Origin: Penicillus capitatus | Lineage: Eukaryota; Chlorophyta | Assembly: GCA_965649825.1 (NCBI GenBank) | Contig: OZ287712.1 | Location: forward strand, 124,001 to 188,000 | Length of the DNA stretch: 64,000 bases | Direction: 5' to 3' | Shown: positions 11,242 to 21,827 of the stretch, piece by piece | Layout of the letters: each line of letters starts with the position of its first letter | Position numbering within the stretch: the first letter of the stretch is position 1 | Position numbers and translations under genes: made by a program | The notes under the pieces: generated by a model | Seen by the model: only the letters and a program-made list of their open reading frames with translations | Databases searched by the model: none | Told to the model about the DNA's origin: nothing

Positions 11242-12348
11242 ATGATGCTGCGTCGTACACTTCGGCTTCGGATTCCACCACGTCTTCGAGGCGTCTTCAC
11301 GTTTGACGGATCTCCCAGCCCATCCGACAAGACATCCAAAGGCAAAACGCCCTCGCCCCTGGACGTCGACGCACTCATGGCAAAGATTCAGGAGACAAAA
11401 GCGCAGATGTCTCGAAATGGATACACCCGTGGTGGCACCATGACGAAAGATAGTCGCCCTCCAGGCCAAGAAGTACAGTACAGGAAGAAACTCAAAATGG
11501 GACCACGGGAGAAGTACATGTTCAAGAAGATGCGACAGCGTGAAAGAGATCGGCCGCCGCAGAATGATCCAGCTTCTGATCTCACTCCACTCTACGAGAT
11601 AACGCGACCGTGGTCTGGGTTCTCGCCACTGATGGATCGAAAACAGAAGAAGAAGACGAAAGAAGCGACGGGGCCAGAGTACACGGAGGAAGAGCAGATT
11701 GTCATTATGCAGATTCGCAAGACCATCTACAACCGCTGGGAGGCCGCGAGCGACCAGCAGCCGTTGTCCACTCCAACCACCAAGCCACCCGCGACGACCG
11801 CTAAAAATGCCTCTCCGAACTTTTTCCGTTCTGCCGAGAGTGCAGAGAAAGAGTCCTCCTCACCGGAGCATCGCTCTGTCATGAGAGAACACATGGCCTC
11901 ACGACTGTATCGCGCAGAGCTCGAAAAGAACCATGAATTCCAGAAAAAGAATACAGCACCGACGACATCTGACAGCGATGTAGAGGTGGAAGAAGTGAAG
12001 GCGGTGGAGGAGGCATTGAAAGCGGATCCGACTTTCCAGCACGATGCCCTCCGGCTGGAATCTGTATCCAAGCACATCGAGGATGTGGATACATGGATCG
12101 ATGAACTGCGGTCCTTTGCGGCGAAACACGAGAGGGTTTTGGAGGCCATGCAGCCAACAGAAGAAATCCTGACGGTCGCATCTTCCACTTCCGACAACGA
12201 TGCCCTTGGTGAGATGGGCGGAGCTTTGCGGGAGAGAATGGCAGAGAATGGCATCAACGTGGACAAGATCGAGAGACAAGCAGAAAAGGAGCTGCAACGC
12301 GAACGCCGGTCAAAAAAGAAAGGTCACCCTTCTCGGGCCTCTTCTTGA
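11242..12348 (+). CDS. Uncharacterised basic protein, possibly organellar
   Basis: A single uninterrupted frame of 368 residues. The first 20 residues (M-M-L-R-R-T-L-R-L-R-I-P-P-R-L-R) look like a mitochondrial or plastid targeting peptide. The body is highly charged, with a lysine-rich block (K-K-L-K-M-G-P-R-E-K), and predicted helices near the end. No domain recognised. It is divergent from the 8909-11197 gene, which also starts with a basic presequence, so the pair may be co-regulated. Its 3' end overlaps the 3' end of BBS2 by 25 nt. Confidence 0.7.
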   Translation: MMLRRTLRLRIPPRLRGVFTFDGSPSPSDKTSKGKTPSPLDVDALMAKIQETKAQMSRNGYTRGGTMTKDSRPPGQEVQYRKKLKMGPREKYMFKKMRQRERDRPPQNDPASDLTPLYEITRPWSGFSPLMDRKQKKKTKEATGPEYTEEEQIVIMQIRKTIYNRWEAASDQQPLSTPTTKPPATTAKNASPNFFRSAESAEKESSSPEHRSVMREHMASRLYRAELEKNHEFQKKNTAPTTSDSDVEVEEVKAVEEALKADPTFQHDALRLESVSKHIEDVDTWIDELRSFAAKHERVLEAMQPTEEILTVASSTSDNDALGEMGGALRERMAENGINVDKIERQAEKELQRERRSKKKGHPSRASS

Positions 12349-15064
12349 GCGTCCTTTAAGATAGAGAGAATGGCACTGGTTTTGCGCTGTTTCAACGATT
12401 CTCTGCAATCCTGTAAGATCTTTTCGCGGAGGGTACCGAGGTAGAGATTGGCAATAGCTTGGAGTCGACAGCTCGTTTCTTTCAGTGTCTCCAAATAGAG
12501 CTCTCGAGTCTGTCGCCGCTTTTCCTGTTGGTCTGCCAGATCTTGATTGAGGCGATGCATATCGACAATCGCCGATCTGAACGATTTCGTGTCCCTCAGA
12601 CACCGAGCGTCTTCCGATTGGACAACGAGGGTCTTCATAAGCGGGAGTGATGTGGCAACCGAACGCATCATTTCTTGACCAGTCACATCAAAATCCTGCA
12701 ACTGTCGAAAACCCAACAGGTTGTTAGTCAAGCAGGAAATGTATGACGAAGCGCGGCACTTTTTCGAGCAGTGTTTGGAGATCGTGCATGACAGAAGGGA
12801 AGTGAACAGCAGGGGCCAGATTCTCAATCTCCAGATATCGACAGAGATCATGCAAGACGTCTCCTGCGATATCGATATCGTCACAGTACACCGTGATCTA
12901 AGCGAGATCGATTGCTCCTCGGGCGATGCCGAATGAAGAGTAAAGCATCACTTTGATCTGATGGTGATGCGGTTCGACTGAGAGAACAAGAGGGAGACGT
13001 TTGCGAAGGCTCCAGAAATAGGTGCGATGTGACGTGTCGTGAGATGCAAGCAGAGGATTCTCCCCTTCAATAAGGAACTTCTCTTGCATCCAACTGCGCA
13101 ACTGTGACAGCTGTGCAGTTGTCACCATCGACACTCGAGATTCCGGACATGCGATCTCGTGCTGCCCTAGATCCGATCGGCACCAAATTGCGTTCAGTAC
13201 TACTGGATGTCATGGTGAATGTGTACGTGTTGGCGGAATGTGGCCATACATTGCAAATTTTGGCACCTTTTGGTACAGATCGAGCACTTGATAAGTCGTC
13301 ATGGACGCCTGTTGAATGAAAACCTGCAACGAGGTCTCCGTTGCGATATCTGTGTCTGGGCTGAGCGGCAGTCTCAGCGTCTCCTGAGGCCGCGGGAGGA
13401 CAATGAAGCCGGACTCTCCTCGAAACAGATTCTCTCCCAGTGCAATAGCACCCTGCTCTCACACACGTATCGAAAGTGTGACGGGGGAAAGAAGTCGATC
13501 GGGCACTTTGAACATCACGCCGGCGATGCGGCTCTGAACGACGAGAAAGAGACGACCGTCCTGCAGATTGGTTTCCAAACGACAGATCAGATCCGTTCTC
13601 TGCACAAGACTTTGCTGTCCGTGTCTCTGTTTCTCACTCTTTTGTAGAGATGTGTGATATTCTTGTTCGAGGGACTCTATTTCAAACGCCATCTCCTGCA
13701 GGTCATCATCCCGTTCTTCACTGCCGACTCGAGTACCCGACCTTGGCTTTCTGGTTCAGTCGAGCAAGCGTCTTTTCTTTCAGCGCGATGTTTTGAAGGA
13801 TCTTCTTTGACGGAGGCAAAGTGGAAACGGATTGGAATCCTTTTACGTTGCCTCCAGTCCCACAAACCACGATATCCGGCGTGCCGACGTTTCTCAAATC
13901 CGCCGCCAGAATCGCTGCGACGGCTGCGGAGATGCATTCTCGGAAGAGCATCTCCCCCGTCAACGCTTTCCGCACTTCAACCTTCTCAAAACAACTCGCC
14001 ATTCGTCATCCCTCTCCTCCGACAGCCGATCCTCGACCTTACCATTGGACCATCCACTGATGAACCGCACATGCCCGTCGGCGTAGACATCAAGTGCGGT
14101 AAGGGCACAGAGTCTATGCTTGCTCTTAACTCTCCACAAACGCGTTGTATGGCGATAGACGCCAATGGTGCCGTTCTGCAGGCCGTATCCAAAGGCCGTC
14201 TTGCCAAGGTCGACCAGAAATTCAGCTGCATCTGCCTCAGAGATACTCCACATCTGCTGCGGCTGCTCCTGCTCTACTCGGATACAAGAGATCTCCAATT
14301 TACCCGACGCCATCTGCACAACACCGTCTCCATCGCTACCCACTCTAAATACCGTGGCGACCAGCAGCGTTCGATGCTCGTTGGAGAAATGGAAGGCACA
14401 GAGACTGGTGACTCTCTCTGCCGACAGCATCCAAAGCACCTCCTTCCCTTGCAGATCAAATCCCTTAGCACAGTCTCGTGTTTGGCGCCGGCGTTGTTTT
14501 GAGTAAGGGGAAAGGGAAAGCGCATGCCTGAATGGTGCAGGAGCCTCCGACGATGACGACGGGTGGCGCTCTGTCGGAAACGCTGTTCAGAACAGCGAGA
14601 CATTCGACGCCGCTCTCCACATCGCTGTAGAACAGTTGTCGGTTGTGGAGGACATCGTAGGACTGGATGCTGTGAGCGTGGCCAATGACGAGCACATCTC
14701 TTGCCGTATCGACACCGCCTGTCAAGATCCCTCCTCACACACATCTGCCTTTGCACCCCGCTGATTACTTACACGACACCAGGTGCGTCACGGTCCGCTG
14801 GACATCAATGACGAGCCGTCGGCTGTCGTCGGCTCCACCGTGAATCGCTATACGTCCATTTGCCGAGGTATAGGCTAAGACATCGCCCTCGCCAAAGAAA
14901 CGGCCAGAAGTCACGCATCCTCGGTCAAAGGCATCTATGTGTGCTGCCGACTGGAGAGAGTCGCCGAGGCAAAGTGGCGGCTTACCGGTGAGTCGGATGT
15001 CGAATGCGGAAGAGAGGGCAGTGAGACAGGGAGCATCTCCCGAGAACGCCTCCAAGGACGTCAT
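12324..15064 (-). CDS. BBS2: Bardet-Biedl syndrome 2 protein, BBSome subunit
   Basis: Part of the BBSome, the coat-like complex that moves membrane proteins in and out of cilia. Exon translations follow the family along its length: an N-terminal beta-propeller with V-I-V-G-G-S-C-T-I-Q and N-G-T-I-G-V-Y-R then I-S-G-W-S-N-G-K-V; a coiled-coil linker (Q-K-A-K-V-G and following); and a C-terminal part with A-R-G-A-I-D-L-A, S-E-D-A-R-C-L-R-D-T-K and a helical end. At least eight short introns are needed; one (about 14710-14780) ends in CTTGACAG. The start is M-T-S-L-E-A-F-S-G. Presence of BBS2 is good evidence that the organism makes cilia or flagella. Confidence 0.88.
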
Positions 15065-15161
15065 AACACGGTCAATTGACAGAAACAGTCCAACACGACG
15101 CGCGGCGACACGTCCAGTCACTGCGACGCAGTTCGAGGATATTATCACGCATGGATACTCT

Positions 15162-16697
15162 TTACAGACGAGGTGGTCTCTTACGCACAAGCGCAAGCAC
15201 ATCGGCGACGAAGTAAAGGGATCCAGTCGTGAGGATGCGGATGTTTGAGGAGGGTTGCTGTCGAGCCACCGTGCCGAACCATTCCATAGCGGCCGGCAGC
15301 GATGCAAAGACATCTGCCTTGGCCTCAGGGAATTTTAGCTTAACAGACGGCATCTGCACGGTGACGTCTCCTAAACAAGGCAGCGAAAAGGGAGGCGACG
15401 GTGTATTCTGAGCAAGGGCAGACCAAGCAGAAAGCTGCCTCTCTTGCCACTCCAACGATGGCATCCCTTGCGCCAAGGGTATCAGATGCATGCGTTGTGT
15501 CCAGAGAGGGGCGAAGAACGTGTGGTGTGGCATCAACTGATGTTCCTGCAATTCTCGGTGCAAGCTCTTGAGGAGTGCGTGGGGATCGCGTGACTGCTGA
15601 CACTGAAAGAAGAGGATGTCGAAAGTGCTGGCATCGCGTTTCTGCCAATGTGGCCGGATCCAGTCGACACAGGCTTTCAGGCTCTCCTCAGTGTGCGCAC
15701 CGTCCAGATAGAAGCAGACATTCGCAGCTTCCCGACAGCTTCCTCCATCAGCAAAGGGTAGATGTGGTTTCTTGACGATCTGAGCTCGGCCTGTCCATTC
15801 AACCTGAGACAGACCATGGAGATACTCTTGAGGCAGCATGCCTTTCTCTAGACAGGCCATTCTTCGAACAAAGGACGACGAAGGATGGGACTGACGTTGC
15901 CAATACGCCCTCTCAAACTCCTGGGCCAAGTGCACTGCCAATGCCGCATTAGTCAACTGATATCCAGTAAGAGGCCCATCCCCGTGCACGTCTTGCCAGT
16001 TGTGGTAATCGTGTGGAGATGTTTGGCACAGCTGCGTCCCAGCCATGTCTGCACAGCTCTCTAGCGTCGCCATGGCATTCGGTTGCTGATGGAACGTATA
16101 GGCTGGGACAGAACACTTGAGTATCCCGCCCTTCTCGAAGGCAATGGCCTCTATAGTGTTCCCCAACACCTCCATGTGATCCATTCCGATGGACGTGATG
16201 CCGCAGACCCACGGTCGATGGATCGCATTCGTTGGATCGAACCGACCGCCCAGTCCGACTTCAAGGACGATGGCTTCCAAACGTGCATCCGCGAAAATGC
16301 GCAGGGCCACAAGCGTCAAGAAAGTGAAATAGTTTGGAAAGGGCAGGTCGTTGGATTCGACACGACGCAGCCGGTCATGACACCAGAGAACAGCCCTGGT
16401 GAATGTCTCGGCATCCACGAGGGCACCTCCCACTCGAATGCGTTCACGTACGTCATAGAAATGCGGAGAGGTGAAGAGGCCTGTAGTGTATCCACAGGAA
16501 CGCAGGAGCACTTCGACGAAGGCACAGGTGGATCCTTTTCCCTTCGTTCCGGCAACGTGGATCACGCCTTGCATCTGACGTGACAGTTCCAGCGCCGCAA
16601 AGTACGCATCGTCGCGTTTCGGTCGCTGTATGGAGTGACCCGTCGTTGCCCGGATGTGCGCGTCGCTGCTGAGCCATTTGAGAATGGCGTCGGCCAT
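15162..16697 (-). CDS. Folylpolyglutamate synthase
   Basis: ATP-dependent ligase of the Mur ligase fold that adds glutamates to folates. One uninterrupted frame of about 511 residues. The P-loop G-T-K-G-K-G-S-T lies near residue 50, followed by T-G-L-F-T-S-P-H, R-E-R-I-R-V-G-G and E-V-G-L-G-G-R-F-D-P-T-N-A. These are signature blocks of folylpolyglutamate and dihydrofolate synthases. The length fits eukaryotic FPGS. I chose the Met at 16697. A TGATGTGACG motif lies just upstream (16710-16719), so a short 5' exon is possible. It shares a 67-bp divergent promoter with AKR2. Confidence 0.88.
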   Translation of the reverse strand: MADAILKWLSSDAHIRATTGHSIQRPKRDDAYFAALELSRQMQGVIHVAGTKGKGSTCAFVEVLLRSCGYTTGLFTSPHFYDVRERIRVGGALVDAETFTRAVLWCHDRLRRVESNDLPFPNYFTFLTLVALRIFADARLEAIVLEVGLGGRFDPTNAIHRPWVCGITSIGMDHMEVLGNTIEAIAFEKGGILKCSVPAYTFHQQPNAMATLESCADMAGTQLCQTSPHDYHNWQDVHGDGPLTGYQLTNAALAVHLAQEFERAYWQRQSHPSSSFVRRMACLEKGMLPQEYLHGLSQVEWTGRAQIVKKPHLPFADGGSCREAANVCFYLDGAHTEESLKACVDWIRPHWQKRDASTFDILFFQCQQSRDPHALLKSLHRELQEHQLMPHHTFFAPLWTQRMHLIPLAQGMPSLEWQERQLSAWSALAQNTPSPPFSLPCLGDVTVQMPSVKLKFPEAKADVFASLPAAMEWFGTVARQQPSSNIRILTTGSLYFVADVLALVRKRPPRL

Positions 16698-16764
16698 GAT
16701 CTCTTCCAAACGTCACATCAGAGATCGTGCGTGTCCGATCGTTTGCTTCGCCCTTATCGTCGAG

Positions 16765-17715
16765 ATGTCTGCCGAAGACGAGGCTCTAGGTCCACCGATC
16801 AAACCTCAGAGTGGCGATGTCATCGAGGCGACGGAATTTCCCCGATCGGTGCGATTGGACGACGGAACGGAGATTCCTGTCGGTCTTCCCCCAGGCGTCG
16901 ATCCCGAACAGGCCAAACTCGCCGTCACCTATCTCAAACAGAATCCCTCTTTGGCCAAAAACGCCGTCAGACATGCGGAACGACTCGCGCAGACGCCCGT
17001 CATGGCCCGTCAGCTACAGCATATGCAGGTCGGATCGGATCTCGCAGAATTGATGTGACGTTTCGTACTTAGCTGTCCATGATGTCCAACCCCGACTATC
17101 AGAAGCGCATGTCAGCTCTGAGAGAGGATCCAGAACTGAAGCCTATTTTTGATGAGATTGCGGGCGAGGGGATGGATGCCATCGACAAGTATTGGAACGA
17201 TATGGAAGTCATGGCCAAAATCGCAAAACGCATGAAAGAGATGCAACTCCACACGCAACCCGAAAGAGTAACCGTCACCTCTCCATCATCACTCAAATGA
17301 CGGGACAGTATGTGTGACACAGCCAGCCACGAATATCAAAAACCTGCACGATGCTGCCAAGATCGGCGATGTTGAGACACTGACGAAACTCATAGAGAAG
17401 GGACAGGAGGTGAACACGCAGGATGCACGAGGGATCACGCCTCTGGGTGTAGCCGTCGGTTTCAATCGCATCACCGCCGTCGAGTACTTACTGGAGAAAG
17501 GCGCCGATGTGGATCTAAAAGATCATCAAGGGAACACCGTCCTGCACTACGCTGCAGGATATGGACGCATCGAATCGGCCAAGATGCTGTTGACCTCTGG
17601 CGCCGATCCGTCCAGTCTCAATCACGATAAGCAGACACCGATGGACGTGGCAACGGTCAACGGAGAGAAGATGATGATCGATTTTCTCACCGATCGCCTA
17701 GCGACGACGCCTTGA
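16765..17715 (+). CDS. AKR2-like ankyrin-repeat plastid outer-envelope targeting factor
   Basis: AKR2 proteins are cytosolic chaperones that deliver tail- and signal-anchored proteins to the plastid outer membrane. Three exons (16765-17028, 17073-17267, 17323-17715) give 283 residues. The N-terminal half holds STI1-like motifs (M-M-S-N-P-D-Y-Q-K-R-M). The C-terminal 130 residues form four ankyrin repeats (G-I-T-P-L-G-V-A-V-G-F, G-N-T-V-L-H-Y-A-A-G-Y). Length and domain order match plant AKR2. Intron 1 is 44 nt with ATTGATGTGACG inside. Intron 2 is 55 nt and has CCGTCA near its start and TGACGG near its end. Confidence 0.85.
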
Positions 17716-17957
17716 GATGTTGTCGCATTTTTGTCCCCCTCGCGTGGGAAAGGACACGTGTCTGCCGCATTCTTCTCAACATCATTTAAATACTCACAAC
17801 AAGGACGGGCTTTGTGCCGATGGTATGAGGCGGAATACCACATTGAAAGAATAGCAAGTTGATCCTTTTGATACGTTTGTTTACCGTTCCCATGTATGAA
17901 TTGTTGTCTATAAGAGAAGAATAACGAATGGTGATGCCCTGTGGCGACCATGCATAT

Positions 17958-20303
17958 CTAGGCGGCCATGGCCATCTCTTCTTCTGCCCCTTCCTCCTCG
18001 GCAGGTGGATCTACCCATCGGTCGTGCTCTTTGATCAACTCGATGAGCTCATCTGTCGCTTCTGCCATCGGAATATTGCGTCGCACGAGTTCTTTGCCAA
18101 CGTAGAGATCGATCAGTCCAGGCGATCCTCCAACGTAACCGAAATCGGCATCTGCCATTTCTCCGGGTCCGTTGACGATGCAGCCCATCACGGCGATGGC
18201 CACTCCTGGCAGATGACCTGTCTTCTGACGTATCTGATCCGTTACCTCCTGCAGATCGAAGAGGGTACGACCGCACGAAGGACAGGAGACGAATTCTGTC
18301 TTGGTGTTGCGCATGCGACTGGCTTGGAGCATACCAAACGATGTCGTCCGCAAGAAATCCAGATCCTTATCTGCCGCTTGCAGCAGGACACCATCTCCCA
18401 GTCCATCGATCAGCATCGCCCCAACTTGACTGCCAGCATGAATGATGAACTGCTCTTCTGTCCCCTTGGAGAATTCGAAGTGGTGTATGACGGGGAGGGT
18501 GATTGCGTTTGCAGCCAAGAGGCCAAAGAAACGACGTGACACGTGGACACGGCTCATGCCTGCTTCGGTCTTCAGCAGAACCATGACAGGATTGAGCGTT
18601 TTCAATGCGGCAATCTCTGCCTCCGTTTCCATCCCGGTGACCGAGATGGCGACGCGACCTGCTCCTGCCGGCATCGTGATGGTTCCTTGCTTCATCTTGG
18701 CTGCTGCATCTCTGAGGGTATACAACGCAACGGCATGCTCCAAGGGATCCTTCTCCAGCACGGCTGCATCTGCAATGATATGGACACCGACTTCCTGAAG
18801 CCGTTTCAATGTACGCCTTCTCTCGACGTCGTCGCTTGGAGGAAGGTCGCTCATGAGGAGCGTATCGCTGGTGGAGATATCTTTGAAAGGAAGGCCGACG
18901 GCCATCTTGGCACCAAGGGATCGGTACAGCGAAAGCGGATCGTTGAGCAGCTCCAGAGGGACGTAGGAAAGCACTGAGCCATCTCGATGCAACAAGGAAC
19001 GATAGTCCACGACATCTCCTTCTTTCTGAGCCGGCAGATCGCCCACACGTTTTGCAAAGTCGTGTGTATCTCGGCGATCGTCAAACGGCTCGATGCCCCA
19101 TCCCTAACACACCTCACTCGCATACATGCCATTCCAAAGAGACGCTGACTTCGGATGCTGCTGTTCTGCCAATGTTGGCCAGTTCACCGCACGGCTGGAT
19201 CTCAAATTCGGGATCTTCTGTCAACGAGACGCGGATTGTATCTCCCAGTCCATCCATCAAGAGTGTTCCGATGCCCACAGCCGATTTCATTCTTCCGTCT
19301 TCGCCCTCCCCTGCCTCCGTCACACCCAGATGTAAGGGATAGTCCCATCCTCTGGTATACATCTCCTCTGCCAGCAAACGATAGGCTTGGACCATGACGA
19401 GAGGATTGGACGCCTTCATGGAGAAGACAAAGTTGTGGAAATCGTGTTTTCGACAGATCTCTGCAAATTCGAATGCCGATTCCACCATGCCTCGTGGGGT
19501 ATCGCCAAAGTAACTCAGAATTCTGGCAGACAGACTGCCATGATTGGTGCCGATGCGCATGGCTCTGTTAAGTTCTTTGCATTTGAGCACCAACGGTGTG
19601 AACACCTCCTCGATGTGCTCCTGCTCTGCTCGAAACTGCTTGGGATCATCATAATCAATCACATCAAATTTTTTGCGGCCGTCCACAAAGTTGCCAGGAT
19701 TGACGCGGATTTTTTCGAAGGCCTCGGCGACTTTCATGGCAATGCGTGGCGTAAAGTGAATATCGGCCACCAAAGGCACGTCATATCTAGAAGAGTGCAC
19801 GTCATTCATACATCCTGTATGATGTGACGGATGGGACCTGTCTTTAAAGAGCTGCTCTCGGATCTTAAAGCAGGCTTCTGCTTCTTTGTTGCCTTGAACA
19901 GTCAGACGCACCAGATCTGCCCCGGCGTCGACGCATTTCTTCACCTGTCGGTGTCACATCACTCTCAGCAGTTTCCCATCAGCTTCCTTCCTTACTTGGA
20001 GGACCGTTGCATCCACGTCTTTCGTATCGGTCGTTGTCATCGTCTGCAACGCAATTCTGTGCTCGCTCCCAACCGGAACCTTGCCAATCTGCACGCACAA
20101 ACATACATACCGTTCCTCCCTTCCTGGCGACGCTTTACTTGACACGTGCGCGTTTTGCGTCGAATCGTCTGGAAAGTGCTTTCGGCGTATTTGGGCACGA
20201 CGAGCGAAGGCTCCGCCGCGAGACAGTTGAGAGACGAACGCATGACGCGAGGACGCGTTGGTGGCGACTTCAACGACATGCCTCCGAAGGTCGATCCTTT
20301 CAT
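17958..20303 (-). CDS. ispG: 4-hydroxy-3-methylbut-2-enyl diphosphate synthase, plastid type
   Basis: HDS/GcpE, the sixth enzyme of the plastid MEP isoprenoid pathway, an iron-sulfur enzyme. Five exons (20139-20303, 19996-20088, 19838-19944, 19126-19786, 17958-19103) would give about 723 residues. Conserved blocks include S-D-T/T-D-T-K-D, P-L-V-A-D-I-H-F, R-V-N-P-G-N-F, M-R-I-G-T-N-H-G-S-L, C-P-S-C-G-R-T and G-C-I-V-N-G-P-G-E, which supply the cluster cysteines. The large middle insert is that of the plant form. The join near 19.1 kb is best made with a 46-nt intron at 19104-19149, since that gives the same length as plant HDS; a 22-nt intron would also read through. The 35-residue leader is short for a transit peptide, so an upstream exon is possible. 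Confidence 0.9.
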
Positions 20304-20423
20304 CGTGGACGATCGATCTGTCGAGTGGCCAAATGCAACAGAGACCAGATGACGGTGTCGGTGCTCCACATGCCACGTGTCCGTCACTTCAGGTGATGGC
20401 GACCTCTACCACGGAACAGCTTC

Positions 20424-21808
20424 ATGTGGCGTGCACTGCCTGTCGTCTACCACGAAGTGCGCCGGCGAGGGGACGGAGGGGACCTGGAGACTGTTGGGAT
20501 GTCCTTAGGCATACAGCGCACCACAGCTGCCTCGTGGACATCGCTTTCCTATGGCAAGCAACGACAGACTCCATTGCAAAATGGAGATCCTCCGACGAAG
20601 CAACACTTGTGCTGTCACATCAGGGCGTTTTCAGGAGGATCTATGATATCTTGATCCGATCGGAAGGCATCCGGGAGGAACAGGTGGATGGATGGCTTGG
20701 GTCTTGTGTATGGAGCGACTCGATGGTCATGGTCTCAGGTGCATCGCCCGAAGGAGTTGCCAACGAGAGAACAGCTGCAGCTGGTCAAGTGCATAGCAGG
20801 GCGAACAGGGCGAAGCGGTGTGGGTTGCCTAGGTGCATGAAGCATCGTACGTTACAGATTTCTGTCAAGGCAAACTGAGCGAGAACGTGATTCGTCGCAT
20901 CGGGTTTGGTCATGTCACCAAGCAGCCGGTTCTCATCGAGAGGACCAAAGCAGAAGTGGCAGGTCGTTACGTGCACGCACTCCATCCTGTCGAATGCGTC
21001 AGTCATGTGGCATCGTAGGCACATTGCTGACAGCAGAGCTGGCTTTGAAGCACGGTTTGGCGTGCAATACAGCTGGCGGGACGCATCACGCCTTTCCTTC
21101 TTACGGTTCTGGGTTCTGCATCATCAACGATATGGCGATCGCATCAAAGGTCGTTGGACTGTGGATGTGTGACATGTGTGAGATGGCGATGGTGGTCTCT
21201 GTGTGCCAATAGATGCTCTTGCGCTCGGGAAGGGTATCGAGAATTCTGATACTCGACTTGGATGTCCATCAGGGAGATGGCACGGCCTGTATCTTTGCCG
21301 ATAATCCTTCGGTGTTCACCCTCAGTGTCCACTGCCAATCGAACTTTCCGTGCAAGAAACAGAAAAGCACATTGGATCTGGGGTTGCCAGATGGCACAGG
21401 GGACGACGCCTATCTCAAGTGAAATGCCGTCGCCGTAGGGCAGTCCTGCAGAGCGCTTCTACTGTGTAGCGTGCTTGCACAGACACTGCCCCAAGTGCTG
21501 CGGTCCTTTCGACCAGATCTGGTGTTCTACGATGCAGGGGTCGATCCACACGAGAGCGATGTCTTGGGTCGGCTCTCACTGACCGATAACGGTCTCTACC
21601 GTCGCGAAATGATGGTCCGTGACGCGTTCTCTGACGTTCTGCGATGATCGGTCTTTTCTGACAGGTGATCGACACATGCTTAAGTACTGGCGTCCCAGTT
21701 GCCTGCCTCGTTGGCGGCGGATACGATAAGAATGTGGATCGGTTGGCACAGAGGCACTGTTTGGTGCATCGCGCCGCATCTGAGCTATGGAAGGATCATC
21801 GACTTTAA
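20424..21808 (+). CDS. Histone deacetylase-like hydrolase, class IV type
   Basis: Zinc-dependent deacetylase fold. Nine exons (20424-20456, 20509-20553, 20624-20683, 20739-20783, 20833-20962, 21019-21149, 21213-21418, 21470-21614, 21665-21808) total exactly 313 codons. Motifs in order: L-P-V-V-Y-H-E, R-G-H-R-F-P-M, G-G-T-H-H-A-F (active-site His pair), D-L-D-V-H-Q-G-D-G-T (zinc ligands), Y-D-A-G-V-D and L-V-G-G-G-Y. This set is typical of class IV/HDAC11-like and related bacterial proteins. Introns are 49-70 nt; the second (20554-20623) begins with GC and contains CTCCATT...AATGGAG. The stop lies only 19 bp from the PEX5 stop on the other strand. Confidence 0.9.
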
Positions 21809-21827
21809 AAACAGCATGTCTTTTTGG

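Noticed and set aside
19104-19125. A 22-nt intron in ispG
   Set aside because: It keeps the frame, but using the donor at 19149 gives a 46-nt intron, the usual size, and a protein of the same length as plant HDS across the join.
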